Origin: CAZYYO01 sp964650965
GTDB taxonomy: Bacteria > Bacillota > Clostridia > Lachnospirales > Lachnospiraceae
Assembly (NCBI GenBank): GCA_964650965.1
Contig: CAZYYO010000031.1
Location: 1 to 29,426 of the forward strand
Direction: 5' to 3'
Length of the DNA: 29,426 nt
The translations under genes and the position numbers were made by a program. Positions 22,286-29,426 of the stretch are shown here, piece by piece. The notes under the pieces were generated by a model. The model made no database searches, was not told where the DNA came from, and saw only the letters and a list, made by a program, of their open reading frames with translations. Each line of letters starts with the position of its first letter. Position 1 is the stretch's first letter.

Positions 22286-23752
22286 ATGGACAAGACAAAA
22301 CAAAAGACGGGAATGTTTGATACACCATTTCTCTCATCCCGTATCAAATCAGAGCATGTTACCGGCAAGGAAAAATGGCTGGGATATCTCTTAGGACCGG
22401 CAGGAGCACTGTTATTAAATGCGGTATTAGGTTCTTATTTAAATCTCTATTATACTGATGTGCTACGGCTTACCAGTGTTTGGGGCGGAGCATTTTTGAT
22501 GATTTTTCCCATTGCATCTAAGATTATTGATGCCATAACCAATGTGATTATGGGGCAGATTATTGATCGCACCAGAACGAAAGCCGGCAAGGCAAGACCA
22601 TGGCTGTTGTTATCAGCTATCTTAATGCCAGTGACGGGAATCCTGTTATTCACCGTGCCTCAGGCTTCAGAAACCGTGCAGGTTATCTGGGTTATGATTA
22701 GCTACAATTTATTCTATTCCATAGCATTTACCATTTATAATATGAGCCATACCTTAATGGTTCCCCTCTCTACTAGAAATACAGAGGAGCGAGGAGGCTT
22801 ATCTGTATTTAACAATATTTCTGCAGTTATGATTTCAGGAATTATTGTTGCATTGATTTTCCCAATGCTGGTTCTTCCAAGACTGGGAGTGGATAAGGGT
22901 GCATGGATTCTCACCATGTGTATTGTATCGATTCTTGCATTACCACTCACATTATTTGAGTATTATTACACCAAGGAGCGAATTACAGAAGAAAGTACCT
23001 TAGAGGAAGCTACAAATATTCCCATTGGAAAGCAGATCAAGGAGCTGGTACGTGATAAGTATTGGCTGATTATCATTATTTATTTCATTATTTACACCTT
23101 AGGCTCCAATCTAAAAAATATTTCTCTGGTATATTATTGTAACTACGTTCTTGGTAATTACAATGACGGAATCACCCAGACCATGGTGTCGGTTATTGGT
23201 GGTATCCCTATGGGAATTGGCATTTTTGCAGTATGGCCACTGGCTAAGAAATTTGGTAAGAAGAATGTTACCGTAGCCGGATTTATCCTGTATGCCATTG
23301 GTGGAGCCATCTGTATGATAAATCCTCAGAATATGGTGATTGTTTTAATCGGACAGTTTGTGAAAAATATTGGTGGATTGCCATGTGCATATGTATTTCT
23401 TGCACTTTTTGCAGATGTATTAGACCATATTGAGTGGAAGGCCGGCTTCCGCTGTGATGGATTATCTGTATCCATCCAGACCATTATTCTTACGGTATGT
23501 GCAGGCATTGGAAATGGAGTATTTAATATGATGCTGGCTAAGACCGGATACATAGCTCCAGAATTGATAAATGGTGTTACAACAGCGGCTACGCAGCCGG
23601 ATGGAACCAAGCAGGCAATTATTTTCTGCTTCCTGGGATTTGAAATCGTAACGGGAATTATTTCTGCAATCTTACTGTCCTTCTTAAATATTGAGAAGAC
23701 CATACATCAGGAACAGGCAGAAATCCAGGCAAGAAAGGAATTAAGTGAATAG
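22286..23752 (+). CDS. GPH-family sugar:cation symporter (MelB-like, MFS superfamily)
   Basis: 488 aa with about 12 transmembrane helices. ATG 22286 is used because CTGGAGG lies 5 nt upstream; an earlier TTG at 22235 lies in the promoter region. The segment WLGYLLGPAGALLLNAVLGSYLNLYYTDVLRL, given here as the start of helix 1-2, and the following DRTRTKAGKARPWLLL loop are the classic GPH (glycoside-pentoside-hexuronide:cation symporter) pattern. It should import small glycosides or oligosaccharides using a Na+ or H+ gradient. It is the first gene of a two-gene unit with a GH78 rhamnosidase that starts one base after its stop. The pairing points to a rhamnose-containing glycoside as its substrate. 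Confidence 0.93.
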   Translation: MDKTKQKTGMFDTPFLSSRIKSEHVTGKEKWLGYLLGPAGALLLNAVLGSYLNLYYTDVLRLTSVWGGAFLMIFPIASKIIDAITNVIMGQIIDRTRTKAGKARPWLLLSAILMPVTGILLFTVPQASETVQVIWVMISYNLFYSIAFTIYNMSHTLMVPLSTRNTEERGGLSVFNNISAVMISGIIVALIFPMLVLPRLGVDKGAWILTMCIVSILALPLTLFEYYYTKERITEESTLEEATNIPIGKQIKELVRDKYWLIIIIYFIIYTLGSNLKNISLVYYCNYVLGNYNDGITQTMVSVIGGIPMGIGIFAVWPLAKKFGKKNVTVAGFILYAIGGAICMINPQNMVIVLIGQFVKNIGGLPCAYVFLALFADVLDHIEWKAGFRCDGLSVSIQTIILTVCAGIGNGVFNMMLAKTGYIAPELINGVTTAATQPDGTKQAIIFCFLGFEIVTGIISAILLSFLNIEKTIHQEQAEIQARKELSE

Positions 23753-23753
23753 T

Positions 23754-26330
23754 ATGAAAGCAATGAATTTAAGATGTGAATATTTATACCAGCCCATGGG
23801 AATTGATATGAAGACCCCCAGATTGTTTTGGAACTGCGTAGATGGCGTGGAACAAACAGCATATGAAATCCTGGCAGAGGACGAAGATGGAAAGGAGCTG
23901 TGGGCAACTGGGAAAGTAAGCTCCTGTAAAATGACTCACATTCCTTATGAAGGAAAACCCTTAGATAGTCGAACCCATGTAAATTGGAAAGTACGTCTGT
24001 GGGATGAGATGGACCAGCCGGGAGAGTGGAGTGATACCGCATTTTTTGAAATGGGTCTGTTATATGCCTCAGACTGGAAGGCTTCCTGGATTACCGGTGA
24101 TTATAAGGTAAATAAGAAGCTGCGTTATCCGGTAGATTACTTCCGCAAAAGCATGGTAATTGATACAGCCCAGGTGAAGAAGGCAAGGCTGTATGTATCT
24201 GCCTGTGGATTATATCGGGGAGATATCAATGGCAAGCGCATTGGAGATTTCGTTCTGGCTCCGGGCTTGACGGATTATCGGAAACGAATCCAGTATCAGG
24301 TCTATGATGTAACACAAGAGCTGCAGGATGGAGAGAATCATCTGGACTTTATGCTGGCAGACGGATGGTATCGAGGCAGTGTTGGTGCCTGGGGTATGCG
24401 TAATTATTATGGCAGCGAAACCAAATTAATCGCCCAGTTAGAGCTTACAAACCAGGATGGAAGCATTCAGTGTATCTGCACAGATAACAGCTTCCAATGG
24501 AGTAATGATGGAGCGATTACCTTTGCAGATAACAAGGATGGAGAAATAGTAGATGCCAGAAAGCTTCCTTCCTATCAGGGACAGGCGAAAGTAACCTCTA
24601 ACCCAATCACTCCTACAGCATCCAATAATGTGGCAATCAAGGAGCATGAGACATTTTCTCCTAAGGTGATTCATACGCCGGCGGGTAAAATGGTTTTGGA
24701 TTTCGGACAAAATATCGCAGGTTACCTTGCATTTAAGCTTCGAGGAACCGCAGGAGAAAAGCTTCATCTTCGCTTTGGGGAAATGTTGGATTCCCAGGGA
24801 GAATTCAGCCAGAAGAATATACAATGCTCCAACAAGAAGAAAACCACACCTTTGCAGGAAATCTACTATATCTGTAAGGATGAAGAAAATAATTATAAGA
24901 CCAATTTCGCGATTTTTGGATTCCAGTATGTTCTCGTAGAAGGGGATCAATCTTTATTAGAGCAGCTACAGCCAGAAGATTTTACAGCCATTGCAGTATA
25001 TTCTGATATGAAGCAGACTACAAGCTTCGACAGCTCTAATGTGTTGCTGAATCAACTGGTGTTAAGTACTCTGTGGTCAGCAAGAAATAACTCTGCAGAT
25101 ATTCCTACGGATTGTCCCACCAGAGAACGTCACGGATGGACAGGAGATGCCCAGATTTTCTTCAATACGGCAGGATATTTGTTAGACTATGCAGCTTTTG
25201 CCAGAAAATACGAGAGAGATCTTACGGACTGGCAGGCGGCAGATAAAAAGGGACGTTTCCCACAGATTGCTCCGGAAGGTGGAACGGATCCTTATATGGC
25301 ACCTATGAATGGCTCCGTAGGCTGGGCAGATGCAGGCGTTATGATTCCCTATCGATTCTGGAAATTATTTGGAGACGACAATATCATACGGGATAATTAT
25401 GAAGCCATGAAGAAATATGGGAAGTTCATGATTAGTCGCTGTGGCAAGAGAGGCATTACTGCCAAGTCACTGAAGTTTACAGGGGAGGCTAAGAAATATG
25501 CAGTCAATGCCGGACAGGCATATGGAGAGTGGGCAGAACCCTCTGATGTATACCAGACTACCTGGAAGGACTGCTCCGTGCCTCATCCGGAGGTGTCCAC
25601 CGCATACACCAGCTATGTTATGAGTCTGTTAGAGGAGATTGCAACCTATCTTGGTAAGACAGAGGATGCAGCAGAATTTGCAAGGATTAAGGAAAAAACC
25701 AGATATGCATATCAGGAAATGATGAAGCTGCCGGAATTTTCACTGGATACAGACCGACAGGCCAATCTGGTCAGACCTCTTTACTTTGGACTTTTAGATG
25801 AGAAGCAGACAGCGTTTGCAAGAAAGCGTTTGCTTCGTGCCATGGAGAATTATCACTGGCGTATTGGAACCGGATTCTTATCTACTCCATTAATTCTTCA
25901 TGTGCTGTCTACCATTGATTTGGAGGCTGCATACCGCCTTCTGGAAAATGAAGAGATGCCTGGCTGGTTATTTATGCCAAAGACCGGTGCAAATACCATT
26001 TGGGAAGGCTGGGAAGGAACCGCTGCTGCAGATGGAATTGCATCTTTGAATCATTATTCTAAGGGAGCCTGCTGCGAATGGGTCTTCCAGGAAATGTGTG
26101 GAATTCACGTAGAGGGAGAGAATCATTTTGTGATTGCCCCTATGCCGGGAGGACATTTCACTTATGCAACTACCAGCTACGACAGTGTATATGGCAAGGT
26201 AACCAGTGGCTGGAAGAAGGAAAATGACCAGTATCATTACAGGATTGAAATCCCAGCCAATACCACAGCAGAAATCCGCTTACCAGATGGCAGCGTTCAT
26301 ATGGTGAAGGCAGGAAGCTATCAGTTTTAG
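23754..26330 (+). CDS. GH78 alpha-L-rhamnosidase, second paralogue
   Basis: 858 aa from ATG 23754, which starts one base after the symporter's TAG stop and aligns with the first paralogue's opening (MKA..LR); the GTG at 23745 would overlap the symporter. Asp453, Glu458 and Asp465 sit in TDCPTRERHGWTGDAQ, with Glu458 the likely general acid. Glu751 in TIWEGWEG is the likely general base. LDFGQNIAGYLAFKL marks the N-terminal rhamnosidase domain. Like the first copy it has no signal peptide and should act inside the cell on glycosides brought in by the symporter. Translational coupling to the symporter supports transport and first hydrolysis step being made together. The next gene has its own promoter 62 nt downstream. 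Confidence 0.95.
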   Translation: MKAMNLRCEYLYQPMGIDMKTPRLFWNCVDGVEQTAYEILAEDEDGKELWATGKVSSCKMTHIPYEGKPLDSRTHVNWKVRLWDEMDQPGEWSDTAFFEMGLLYASDWKASWITGDYKVNKKLRYPVDYFRKSMVIDTAQVKKARLYVSACGLYRGDINGKRIGDFVLAPGLTDYRKRIQYQVYDVTQELQDGENHLDFMLADGWYRGSVGAWGMRNYYGSETKLIAQLELTNQDGSIQCICTDNSFQWSNDGAITFADNKDGEIVDARKLPSYQGQAKVTSNPITPTASNNVAIKEHETFSPKVIHTPAGKMVLDFGQNIAGYLAFKLRGTAGEKLHLRFGEMLDSQGEFSQKNIQCSNKKKTTPLQEIYYICKDEENNYKTNFAIFGFQYVLVEGDQSLLEQLQPEDFTAIAVYSDMKQTTSFDSSNVLLNQLVLSTLWSARNNSADIPTDCPTRERHGWTGDAQIFFNTAGYLLDYAAFARKYERDLTDWQAADKKGRFPQIAPEGGTDPYMAPMNGSVGWADAGVMIPYRFWKLFGDDNIIRDNYEAMKKYGKFMISRCGKRGITAKSLKFTGEAKKYAVNAGQAYGEWAEPSDVYQTTWKDCSVPHPEVSTAYTSYVMSLLEEIATYLGKTEDAAEFARIKEKTRYAYQEMMKLPEFSLDTDRQANLVRPLYFGLLDEKQTAFARKRLLRAMENYHWRIGTGFLSTPLILHVLSTIDLEAAYRLLENEEMPGWLFMPKTGANTIWEGWEGTAAADGIASLNHYSKGACCEWVFQEMCGIHVEGENHFVIAPMPGGHFTYATTSYDSVYGKVTSGWKKENDQYHYRIEIPANTTAEIRLPDGSVHMVKAGSYQF

Positions 26331-26367
26331 CATGCAGCAAGGGGGAAATGTTAAATTCCTATAAAAT

Positions 26368-26397
26368 TTGTATCCTTTTCCAATCTTATGATATAAT
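26368..26397 (+). promoter_or_regulatory. Promoter for the 26428-29052 gene group
   Basis: An extended -10, TGATATAAT, ends at 26397; a weak TTGTAT -35 lies at 26368-26373 with an 18-nt spacer. There is no terminator between the GH78 stop and this site. Confidence 0.45.
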
Positions 26398-26427
26398 TTA
26401 CTCCATCACAGGATAAGGAGAAGGAAG

Positions 26428-26679
26428 ATGTTAGAATTTAAATATGATACACAGTTATTAATTGAAGGAACTGATTTAGATGAGGATGTGGTAAACGAAT
26501 ATTTCACCACACATTTTAAAGGCGATTGTCTGCTGGCAGTAGGAGATGAAGAGCTGATTAAAATACATTTTCATACCAATGAACCCTGGGAGGTGCTGGA
26601 GTATTGTGCATCTCTTGGGGAAATTTATGATATTGTGGTGGAAGATATGGACCGCCAGTCCCGTGGCTTGCAAGGGTAA
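26428..26679 (+). CDS. Small protein resembling the C-terminal domain of FakA/Dak2-like kinases
   Basis: 83 aa. The pattern YDTQLLIEGTDLDEDVV, then LLAVGDEELIKIHFHTNEP, WEVLEYCASLGEI and VVEDM matches the segment that follows the kinase domain in FakA-type (YloV/Dak2-like) fatty-acid kinases, where the usual text is VKVHVHTNDPG..LEYA..G. Here it stands alone, without the DhaL-type ATP-binding domain, so it cannot be a kinase by itself. It may be a free-standing domain acting with another protein or a remnant. RBS AAGGAGAAGG precedes ATG 26428, and coding looks intact. The TraX gene follows 5 nt after the stop, so they share a transcript. Confidence 0.75.
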   Translation: MLEFKYDTQLLIEGTDLDEDVVNEYFTTHFKGDCLLAVGDEELIKIHFHTNEPWEVLEYCASLGEIYDIVVEDMDRQSRGLQG

Positions 26680-26684
26680 GAGCC

Positions 26685-27443
26685 ATGGGAAAACGATATC
26701 AATGTATTAGTCGTGAAATGCTGAAAGTTCTGGCAATGTTTTTTATGCTGCTGGATCATGCATATATGACCGTGGTGAATGTGCCGGGGTTTGAGTGGAT
26801 GACCCAGGTTGGAAGACTGGCATTTCCGATTTTTGCCTTCCAGATTACGGAAGGATATATTCATACCTCTAACAAAAAGAAATATATGAAAACCATGTTT
26901 GTGTTTGCACTGATTTCAGAAATCCCTTATAACCTGATGATGGGTGGAGAAATCATAGGACCCTTTACCCAGAATGTGATGTTTACATTTCTCATTGCAT
27001 TGCTTCTGTTGACAGTAATTGATAAGGTCCTTGGCTGGAAGAAAAACTGGTTTCTTAAGGGGATTGTCATTGCAGGAATCTGTGTACTTAGCGTGATAGT
27101 GGGTACACTAACCTTTGTAGATTACTCAGGCTTTGGTGTGCTGACGGTGTTGACTTTCTATCTTGCAGGGAAGCTTCCCAAGGGATATCTTAAGATGCTG
27201 GCACAGCTGGCAGGCTTGTGGGTGATTAACTGGATCTTCTTAGGAGGAAAGGTTATTATATTCTCCAATGGCTTTGAATTCCCTGAGCAGGGAATTGCCG
27301 TCTTTAGCCTAATTTTTATCTGGCTGTATAATGGCAGGAAGTCTCTTAAGGGAACCGTTGATCATGTATTTAAGTATGTATCCTACTGGTTTTATCCGGT
27401 GCATATTTTCATTCTAAGCCTGCTGGCTTTGTATGTGCTATAG
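26685..27443 (+). CDS. TraX-family integral membrane protein
   Basis: 252 aa, about 7-8 hydrophobic helices. The family pattern (PF05857) is clear: REMLKVLAMFFMLLDHAY near the start, then VGRLAFPIFAFQITEGY, SEIPYNL and a C-terminal YWFYPVHIFILSL. TraX of the F plasmid acetylates pilin; chromosomal members in Firmicutes are common acyltransferase-like membrane proteins of unknown substrate. It starts 5 nt after the FakA-like gene and ends 10 nt before the spermidine-synthase-like gene, so all three probably form one operon. Confidence 0.88.
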   Translation: MGKRYQCISREMLKVLAMFFMLLDHAYMTVVNVPGFEWMTQVGRLAFPIFAFQITEGYIHTSNKKKYMKTMFVFALISEIPYNLMMGGEIIGPFTQNVMFTFLIALLLLTVIDKVLGWKKNWFLKGIVIAGICVLSVIVGTLTFVDYSGFGVLTVLTFYLAGKLPKGYLKMLAQLAGLWVINWIFLGGKVIIFSNGFEFPEQGIAVFSLIFIWLYNGRKSLKGTVDHVFKYVSYWFYPVHIFILSLLALYVL

Positions 27444-27453
27444 AGGTGTGTGT

Positions 27454-29052
27454 ATGAAGAAAACAATATTATCCAATAAAATATATCTGTATCTCACAGA
27501 GTTTTTTGCCGGAATGGCAGTGATGGCAGTAGAATTAGGTGCAAGTCGTTTGCTTGCACCCTATTTTAGTTCTTCACAAATTGTATGGACCATTATTATC
27601 GGAACCATTATGATTGCTATGGCTCTGGGGAACATTTACGGTGGAAGAACTGCAGACCGGGACCCTAATCCGGATAAGCTATACGGAAGAATCCTGATTG
27701 CATCTATTTGGATTGCAGCCATACCGGTGGTTGGCAAATATATTATTATCGGCATTTCCGGTGTTTTAATTTTTACAGTAAGTAATAATTTCTTAATTAT
27801 TGCAGCGTTTATTGCCTGTATGGTAATTTTCGTTTTCCCGTTATTTTTACTGGGTACCGTTACCCCATCTTTGGTGAAATACAGTGTGGACAGTCTGGAC
27901 GATAATGGCAAGACGGTGGGGAATTTAGGAGCATTTAATACCGTCGGCAGTATTATTGGAACCTTTCTTCCTACCTTTGTTACCATTCCGGCGGTGGGAA
28001 CTGCCATTACCTTTCTGATTTTTGCCGGAGTGCTGTTTCTATTGGCAGTGGTTTATTTTATCAGTGTGAAACGAAAGCAGAGTAAGCTGGTGATTGCAGC
28101 CATTTTATTTCTGGGATGCAGCTTCCTGGGCACAACCACAGGGTTTGCTTTCTGGGAGAAAGACCTGGTGTATGAAGGAGAATCCGTCTACAACTATCTC
28201 CAGGTGAAGGAAGATGACAGCCAGGTGTTATTATCTACCAATGTGTTATTTGGCGTTCAGTCTGTTTTAGAGAAGGACAACCGTCTTACCGGTATGTATT
28301 ATGATTATGCTATGGCGGCACCTCTTATGGCAGGAATTTCAGAGAAAAGTCAGCTTGATGTGCTGATTCTTGGCATGGGAACAGGAACCTATGCGACCCA
28401 ATGCGAACGGTATTTTGATGATATATCCATAGAGGGTGTTGAAATTGATGATAAGATTACCAATCTTGCAGAAGCATATTTTCAGCTGCCCCAGGATGTG
28501 AAGGTTACCACTTATGATGGAAGAGCCTATCTGAATGCGGTGGATAAGAAATATGATGTGATTATGGTAGATGCGTATCAGGATATTACCATTCCCTTTC
28601 AGATGTCTTCGGTAGAATTCTTTACCCAGGTACAGGAACATCTGACCCCAGATGGCGTGATGGTTGTAAATATGAATATGCGTGGAAATCAGGAGGGGAA
28701 TATTAACCAGTACCTGGCAGACACTATTTCCACCGTATTCTCCCAGGTGTATACTGTGGATGTGGCAAATGTTACCAATCGGGAATTATTTGCTTCCAAC
28801 AATCCCCAGATGCTAGCCAGAATGGATGATAACAGCGCAGTCATTGCTGACCCTGCCCTGGTCCGCATGATGGAGAGAATTTCGGATGAACTCACACCCT
28901 ATGAAGCCACCAATTATGTCATGACCGACGATCAGGCTCCGGTAGAGCTGCTGGGGATGCGTGTCATTGATGATTTGATTTCCAATGAGGTAAGCTATTA
29001 CCGGGAGATATTCCAGCAGGAGGGCATTGAGGGACTGTTGGAGGAGCTGTAA
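27454..29052 (+). CDS. Membrane-fused spermidine-synthase-like protein
   Basis: 532 aa from ATG 27454, which has AGAGG 7 nt upstream; an ATG at 27433 would overlap TraX. The first ~230 residues form about 7-8 transmembrane helices, and the remainder is a Rossmann methyltransferase-like domain related to spermidine synthase. LGMGTGTYA (Gly307, Gly309, Gly311) is the SAM-type nucleotide loop, GVEIDDKI the acidic strand, and VDAYQDITIPFQM the position of the catalytic segment. Such fusions are common, but whether they make polyamines is uncertain. No speD gene is in the window. A terminator follows at 29142. Confidence 0.87.
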   Translation: MKKTILSNKIYLYLTEFFAGMAVMAVELGASRLLAPYFSSSQIVWTIIIGTIMIAMALGNIYGGRTADRDPNPDKLYGRILIASIWIAAIPVVGKYIIIGISGVLIFTVSNNFLIIAAFIACMVIFVFPLFLLGTVTPSLVKYSVDSLDDNGKTVGNLGAFNTVGSIIGTFLPTFVTIPAVGTAITFLIFAGVLFLLAVVYFISVKRKQSKLVIAAILFLGCSFLGTTTGFAFWEKDLVYEGESVYNYLQVKEDDSQVLLSTNVLFGVQSVLEKDNRLTGMYYDYAMAAPLMAGISEKSQLDVLILGMGTGTYATQCERYFDDISIEGVEIDDKITNLAEAYFQLPQDVKVTTYDGRAYLNAVDKKYDVIMVDAYQDITIPFQMSSVEFFTQVQEHLTPDGVMVVNMNMRGNQEGNINQYLADTISTVFSQVYTVDVANVTNRELFASNNPQMLARMDDNSAVIADPALVRMMERISDELTPYEATNYVMTDDQAPVELLGMRVIDDLISNEVSYYREIFQQEGIEGLLEEL

Positions 29053-29070
29053 AAACAATAAGTGGATTTT

Positions 29071-29103
29071 ATTCGGAGCAAACCGAGTCGGTTTCAACCG
29101 AAT
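29071..29103. repeat. Nested inverted repeat after the spermidine-synthase-like gene
   Basis: ATTCGG (29071-29076) pairs with CCGAAT (29098-29103), and within it AAACCGA (29080-29086) pairs with TCGGTTT (29088-29094) around one base. It has only a modest T run after it (CTTTTT at 29109-29113), so it could be a first, weaker terminator before the one at 29142, or a protein site. Confidence 0.5.
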
Positions 29104-29141
29104 GAAACTTTTTATAAAGTAAGAATATATTGTGCATCAAG

Positions 29142-29166
29142 AAACCTGCTTAAGTGCAGGTTTTTT
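29142..29166 (+). terminator. Intrinsic terminator
   Basis: AAACCTGC (29142-29149), loop TTAAGT, GCAGGTTT (29156-29163), then further Ts to 29166. A perfect 8-bp stem plus T-tract. It closes the 26428-29052 transcription unit. Confidence 0.88.
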
Positions 29167-29301
29167 GTGTATCAATATGTCACAGGGATAAACAAGATTA
29201 TCAAAGAAATTAATTCTCAGGAGATGTAATTATTTACAATACAACTTCTCCTTGAAAACCTTAAAATCATACAACTTTTTGTAAAAGTGATGAAAATATG
29301 T

Positions 29302-29330
29302 TTTACACATGTAATATTCTTTGCTATTGT
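29302..29330 (+). promoter_or_regulatory. Promoter reading out of the right edge
   Basis: TTTACA (29302-29307), a 17-nt spacer and TATTGT (29325-29330) with an extended TG (TGCTATTGT). The -35 matches 5 of 6 and the -10 4 of 6. It would drive a gene beyond the window. Confidence 0.42.
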
Positions 29331-29378
29331 ACACTTATCAAACACCTATTTTCGAAAAAGGGAAAAACACTATTAGGT

Positions 29379-29402
29379 AATTGATAAATGGTTTTATCAA
29401 TT
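29379..29402. repeat. Perfect 10-bp palindrome near the right edge
   Basis: AATTGATAAA (29379-29388) and TTTATCAATT (29393-29402) are perfectly complementary around a TGGT loop. It lies downstream of the promoter at 29302-29330 and immediately before the DnaA-box sequence. It suits an operator. TTATCAA also occurs at 29336-29342. Confidence 0.6.
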
Positions 29403-29404
29403 CC

Positions 29405-29413
29405 TGTGGATAA
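29405..29413 (-). other. Perfect DnaA-box sequence in AT-rich intergenic DNA
   Basis: TGTGGATAA at 29405-29413 is the exact reverse complement of TTATCCACA. The surrounding 29167-29426 is AT-rich and holds no gene. A single box is expected by chance in a window this size with a probability of roughly one in five, so it suggests but does not show a replication origin or dnaA control region. Confidence 0.35.
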
Positions 29414-29426
29414 CTCTCCTCTATAT

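Noticed and set aside
29402..29413. Calling a replication origin from the DnaA box alone
   Set aside because: A single 9-mer match has a substantial chance probability in 29 kb, and no dnaA or box cluster is in the window.

Overview
The window looks like chromosome of a gut-type Lachnospiraceae/Clostridia (Firmicutes). The evidence is moderately low GC, strong GGAGG-type ribosome binding sites, sigma-A-like promoters, many AraC-family regulators, DUF975 and TraX-family membrane proteins, and a GH31 enzyme resembling the alpha-glucosidase of Blautia (Ruminococcus) obeum. No species is assigned.

Layout. (1) 1-1341: the 3' part of a glycerate kinase gene, whose last codons lie inside a tandem array of a ~134-nt structured repeat (two full copies and one partial), then a promoter region. 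(2) 1342-3752: a membrane-anchored solute-binding-like protein and an unrecognised lipoprotein. (3) 3953-6134: a MATE exporter, with a PocR-domain AraC regulator converging on it and overlapping its 3' end. (4) 6251-11046: a tight four-gene sugar operon: class II aldolase, FucI/AraA-type isomerase, FGGY kinase and DUF4432 mutarotase-like protein. (5) 11180-13600: GH3 glycosidase, followed by a convergent AraC gene (13606-14307) that is divergent from a GH78 alpha-L-rhamnosidase (14507-17122). (6) 17238-20908: GH31 alpha-glucosidase, HIT protein, YhcH/EbgC-type sugar protein and DUF975 membrane protein. (7) 20903-22150: a large AraC regulator, divergent from a GPH-type sugar:cation symporter and a second GH78 rhamnosidase (22286-26330). 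(8) 26428-29052: a FakA C-terminal-domain-like small protein, a TraX-family protein and a membrane-fused spermidine-synthase-like protein. The window ends in a terminator and an AT-rich region with a promoter, a perfect palindrome and one perfect DnaA-box sequence.

How it fits together. Regions 4-7 read as one utilisation locus for small rhamnose-containing glycosides. The GPH symporter imports the glycoside. Cytoplasmic GH78, GH3 and GH31 enzymes, none with a visible signal peptide, remove alpha-L-rhamnosyl, beta-glycosyl and alpha-glucosyl units. Mutarotase-like and YhcH proteins, an isomerase, a kinase and an aldolase then take one released sugar to trioses or aldehydes. There is no RhaA/RhaB/RhaD set, so which sugar enters the isomerase-kinase-aldolase route is not settled by the sequence. 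Three AraC proteins with different N-terminal regions each sit divergent to an operon and probably activate it. The strongest candidate for something undescribed is the tandem repeat at 897-1204: it combines a pseudoknot-type pairing layout with a repeated short peptide tail that caps the glycerate kinase.
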